Shown here piece after piece: positions 61,782 to 64,000 of a DNA stretch of 64,000 bases. Under the pieces are notes generated by a model that ran no database searches, was not told the DNA's origin, and saw only the letters and a list, made by a program, of their open reading frames with translations. A program made the position numbers and the translations under genes. Each line of letters begins with the position of its first letter. The first letter of the stretch is position 1. The stretch spans positions 147,486-211,485 of the forward strand of contig NZ_LPVY01000020.1 in the NCBI RefSeq assembly GCF_001613805.1, given 5' to 3'. The DNA comes from Thalassospira lucentensis. GTDB taxonomy: Bacteria > Pseudomonadota > Alphaproteobacteria > Rhodospirillales > Thalassospiraceae.

Positions 61782-62597
61782 ATGCGTTTACTCCATCTCG
61801 GCGACGTTCTTGGCCAATCCGGCCGTACTGCAGCACTTGAAGCGTTACCGATGCTGCGGGACCGTCTTTCGGTCGATATCGCAGTGGTGAATGTCGAAAA
61901 CGCGGCCCACGGTTTTGGCGTTACCGCCAAAATCTGCAAGGAATTCTATGATGCCGGTGCCGATGTCCTGACGACGGGCAATCATGTCTGGGATCAGCGC
62001 GAAATCATTGCCTATATCGACGAGGATGAAAAACTTCTGCGTCCGTGGAACTTCCCCGACGGGACGCCGGGGAAGGGCGATTATGTTTTCAAAACCCGGT
62101 CGGGCAAAAAAGTGTGCGTTGTTAACATGATGGGGCGGCTGTTCATGGACCCGCTGTCCTGCCCGTTCCAGGGGGCGAACAAACTTTTTGCCAAACATAA
62201 GCTCGGCAAGAATGTTGATGCGATCATCATCGATTTCCATGCCGAAACCACGTCGGAAAAGATGGCGTTTGGCCATCATTGCGATGGGCGGGCATCGCTT
62301 GTTCTGGGAACCCACACCCATGTTCCGACCGCGGATGCCCAGATATTGCCGGGCGGAACGGCCTATCAGACCGATGTCGGCATGTGCGGCGATTTTGATT
62401 CCGTGATCGGGATGAAAAAGGAAAATTCGGTCCGCAAATTCATCACCAAAATGCCGACCGGCCGGTTCGAACCGGCAGACGGCCCGGCAACGGTGTGCGG
62501 CATTTATGTTGAAACCGACGATGCCACCGGCCTTGCCAAACGGATCGAACCGGTTCGCATTGGCGGACGGCTTAAGGGTAGCTGGCCCAGCGCGTAA
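61782..62597 (+). CDS. YmdB-family metallophosphoesterase (TIGR00282)
   Basis: A 271-residue cytosolic metal-dependent phosphoesterase. Motifs are LLHLGDVLGQSGRTA, VVNVENAAHGFGV, LTTGNHVWDQREI, IIIDFHAETTSEKMAFGHHCDGRASLVLGTHTHVPTADAQILPGG and YQTDVGMCGDFDSVIG. In Bacillus the relative YmdB is a 2',3'-cyclic nucleotide phosphodiesterase affecting motility and biofilm. Start at ATG 61782 after AGGA; upstream in-frame ATGs lie inside the 6S RNA region or lack a ribosome site. Confidence 0.9.
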   Translation: MRLLHLGDVLGQSGRTAALEALPMLRDRLSVDIAVVNVENAAHGFGVTAKICKEFYDAGADVLTTGNHVWDQREIIAYIDEDEKLLRPWNFPDGTPGKGDYVFKTRSGKKVCVVNMMGRLFMDPLSCPFQGANKLFAKHKLGKNVDAIIIDFHAETTSEKMAFGHHCDGRASLVLGTHTHVPTADAQILPGGTAYQTDVGMCGDFDSVIGMKKENSVRKFITKMPTGRFEPADGPATVCGIYVETDDATGLAKRIEPVRIGGRLKGSWPSA

Positions 62598-62620
62598 CAG
62601 CCGAACATTTTCAATGATTT

Positions 62621-62655
62621 AAAACCCTGCCGGTATCGGTGGGGTTTTGTTTTGG
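62621..62655 (+). terminator. intrinsic terminator after the YmdB-like gene
   Basis: AAAACCC (62621-62627) pairs with GGGTTTT (62642-62648) with an inner CCG/CGG extension, followed by GTTTTG. Confidence 0.82.
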
Positions 62656-62659
62656 GAGG

Positions 62660-62683
62660 ATAGTTAGTGAATTTACTAACTAT
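62660..62683. promoter_or_regulatory. ArsR-type operator ATAGTTAGT-N6-ACTAACTAT
   Basis: Perfect 9-bp inverted repeat with a 6-bp spacer, 38 bp before the ArsR-like gene. It matches the general form of ArsR/SmtB operators and probably covers the promoter of the arsR-SRPBCC unit. Confidence 0.7.
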
Positions 62684-62720
62684 TTCTTGTGTATGGCGTT
62701 CGGATTTGTTACTTAGGCAT

Positions 62721-63059
62721 ATGACTAACAATAATGAACAACTCGACCAGATGTTTCACGCCCTGTCGGATGCCACGCGTCGCGGCATGGTTGACAGGCT
62801 GTGCAAGGGGCCTGCGACGGTCAGCGAGCTTGCCGAACCGCTTGATATGGCGTTGCCGACCGTGATGGGGCATTTGCGGGTGCTGGAAAACTGCGGGCTT
62901 GTCCGCAGCATGAAACGGGGCAGGGTTCGCACCTGTGAACTTGAACCCGAACAGCTGACACAGGTTGAAATCTGGATCAATCAGCGACGATCCCTTTGGG
63001 CGCGCCGGTTTGACCGATTGGGAGAATTTCTGGCGAAATCCGAACCGCCAAACGAATAG
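62721..63059 (+). CDS. ArsR-family winged-helix regulator
   Basis: A 112-residue winged HTH protein: LDQMFHALSDATRRGMVDRLCKGPATVSELAEPLDMALPTVMGHLRVLENCGLV. It lacks the usual metal-binding cysteine motif (ELCVCDL) of SmtB/ArsR metal sensors. This type is typically paired with an SRPBCC protein, as here (58-bp gap), and represses its own operon until a small hydrophobic ligand is present. The start at ATG 62721 avoids the operator. Confidence 0.87.
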   Translation: MTNNNEQLDQMFHALSDATRRGMVDRLCKGPATVSELAEPLDMALPTVMGHLRVLENCGLVRSMKRGRVRTCELEPEQLTQVEIWINQRRSLWARRFDRLGEFLAKSEPPNE

Positions 63060-63117
63060 CCCGTCATGCAAAAACCGCGAAAATGGACCGGGCCAGCATA
63101 ACAGCAGGAGCAGTACA

Positions 63118-63615
63118 ATGACGTCCGCCGCCAATAAAGCAGATGACAAGATCGCACGTTCTGTCACCCATGCCATGTTCACAATCGAACGGGTTTATGA
63201 CGCAAGCCCGGCCCGCGTTTTCCGGGCGTTTTCCGACGCGGAAGCCCATCATCGCTGGTTTGTTGCCGAAGAGGGATGGGACGTCATCGAATATAATCAC
63301 GATTTCCGGGTCGGCGGGCGCGAAGGCGGCCGTTTCAGCCAGGACGGCAAGGTGTTTTATCATAACGACACGCTTTATCAGGATATCGTGCCCGATAACC
63401 GGATTGTCTTTGCCTACACGATGGATCAGGACGACAAACGCATTTCCGCCTCGGTCGCGACGGTGGAACTGAAACCCGAAGGGGACGGCAATACGCGCCT
63501 GAAATTCACCGAGCAGGGGGCGTTTCTGGACGGTTTCGACAAGGCGGAATTTCGCAAAGAGGGCTGGCAGGGATTGCTGGAAAGACTGGCGGTGGAAATC
63601 ACGGAACATGCCTGA
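63118..63615 (+). CDS. SRPBCC/AHSA1-domain protein
   Basis: A 165-residue START-like fold protein of the AHSA1 family: FTIERVYDASPARVFRAFSDAEAHHRWFVAEEGWD, DFRVGGREGGRF, and the closing FTEQGAFLDGFDKAEFRKEGWQGLLERLA. Such domains bind hydrophobic ligands in a cavity. AGGAG lies 8 bp before ATG 63118. Second gene of the ArsR unit and the likely sensor or detoxifier of its inducer. Confidence 0.88.
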   Translation: MTSAANKADDKIARSVTHAMFTIERVYDASPARVFRAFSDAEAHHRWFVAEEGWDVIEYNHDFRVGGREGGRFSQDGKVFYHNDTLYQDIVPDNRIVFAYTMDQDDKRISASVATVELKPEGDGNTRLKFTEQGAFLDGFDKAEFRKEGWQGLLERLAVEITEHA

Positions 63616-63634
63616 TTTCAGGTGTCAGAACGCG

Positions 63635-63665
63635 AAAGAGGCCCGAGATATCGGGCCTCTTTTTT
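63635..63665. terminator. intrinsic terminator between the SRPBCC and MCP genes
   Basis: GAGGCCCGA (63638-63646) pairs with TCGGGCCTC (63651-63659) around GATA, followed by TTTTTT. An AAAG run on the other side suggests weaker use by the convergent MCP. Confidence 0.93.
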
Positions 63666-63686
63666 GTCGGGATACAGGTTTTGGGG

Positions 63687-64000
63687 TCAGGCGGCGCGAC
63701 TGCGGGCCTGCTCGCGAAGGTCTTCGAGAATACCGTTGATGCGCGCACGCAGGGCCTCGACCTTGTGCGAGGCATCCTGCGCGGTGGTCAGAACTTCGCC
63801 CGACAGTTGACCGGTTTTGCCGGTTTCACTTGCCACATCATTGATCGAGGCGGAAACAGTGCGGGTGCGATCGGCTGCACTGCGGACGTTTCGCGTGATC
63901 TCGTCGGTTGCCGCACCCTGTTCCTCGACCGCGGCCGAGATGGTGGTGGCAATCTCGTTGATGTTTTCGATGATGCGACCGATATCCTCGATGGCGGTGA
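63687..64000 (-). CDS. methyl-accepting chemotaxis protein, C-terminal part (cut by window edge)
   Basis: The last 104 or so codons of a chemoreceptor, read on the minus strand up to TGA at 63687-63689. The translation includes IEDIGRIIENINEIATTISAAVEEQGAATDEI, then a repeated Ala/Ser/Thr coiled coil and the ending NGILEDLREQARSRAA. This is the descending arm of the MCP signalling domain, past the hairpin tip; the sensor part lies beyond base 64000. It is a different receptor from that at 39881, whose C-terminal sequence differs. Confidence 0.85.
   Translation of the reverse strand, partial: TAIEDIGRIIENINEIATTISAAVEEQGAATDEITRNVRSAADRTRTVSASINDVASETGKTGQLSGEVLTTAQDASHKVEALRARINGILEDLREQARSRAA

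Overview
This 64 kb window looks like ordinary chromosome of a free-living, probably marine alphaproteobacterium of the Rhodospirillales, most like a Thalassospira-type organism. The genus is inferred from gene content and was not tested by a search. Supporting signs are a 5-aminolevulinate synthase (C4 haem pathway), the nucleoid protein GapR, the repair protein MmcB, a DctPQM TRAP importer run by a DctB/DctD two-component system, a fused indolepyruvate ferredoxin oxidoreductase and an alphaproteobacterial LexA-type box. GC content is moderately high, and genes are densely packed on both strands. There are no rRNA or tRNA genes, no prophage and no CRISPR array.

Layout. 1-9 kb: hemA (cut by the left edge), a class III aminotransferase, a double-domain universal stress protein, a lipoprotein, a LysR/VOC pair with a GST-like protein, a TetR/quinone-reductase pair and pyrE. 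9-14 kb: an XRE regulator beside a SulP transporter, an enoyl-CoA hydratase, a DinB-like protein and a Bcr/CflA exporter. 14-21 kb: the dctMQP TRAP operon and dctBD, with a sigma-54 promoter and an inverted-repeat activator site between them. 21-26 kb: an ELM1-like protein, LysR, two transporters and an aldo/keto reductase. 26.3-28 kb is an anomalous stretch. It holds a short LexA-box/terminator unit, a decayed copy of the aldo/keto reductase 3' end and an AT-richer DUF4145 gene. 28-39 kb: hemN, a HIT protein, type II NADH dehydrogenase, azoR/LysR, hydroxypyruvate and glycerate metabolism with a GntR regulator, N-formylglutamate amidohydrolase with a YbdK-type ligase, gapR and mmcB. 39-44 kb: a chemoreceptor with a secreted Cache protein, then a 263-bp palindromic MITE-like element upstream of a patatin-like gene with altered catalytic residues. 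44-54 kb: the giant IOR gene, a VOC protein, BenE, a general stress protein and a three-gene OmpA/MotA-like/MotB-like operon. 54-64 kb: suhB-efp, thiE, an unknown protein, gap, tkt, a coiled-coil protein with zapA, a 6S RNA, a YmdB-type phosphoesterase, an ArsR/SRPBCC pair and the end of a second chemoreceptor.

How it fits together. Central carbon flux is represented by dicarboxylate uptake, glycerate/hydroxypyruvate metabolism, gap and tkt. Oxygen-responsive tetrapyrrole synthesis is suggested by FNR/FixK-like dyads upstream of both hemA and hemN. Many local regulator/target pairs carry visible palindromic operators. The least explained items are the structured mobile element at 42.36-42.62 kb, the Cys/Glu patatin homologue, the 26.3-28 kb scar and the stator-like trio at 50.5-54.1 kb.
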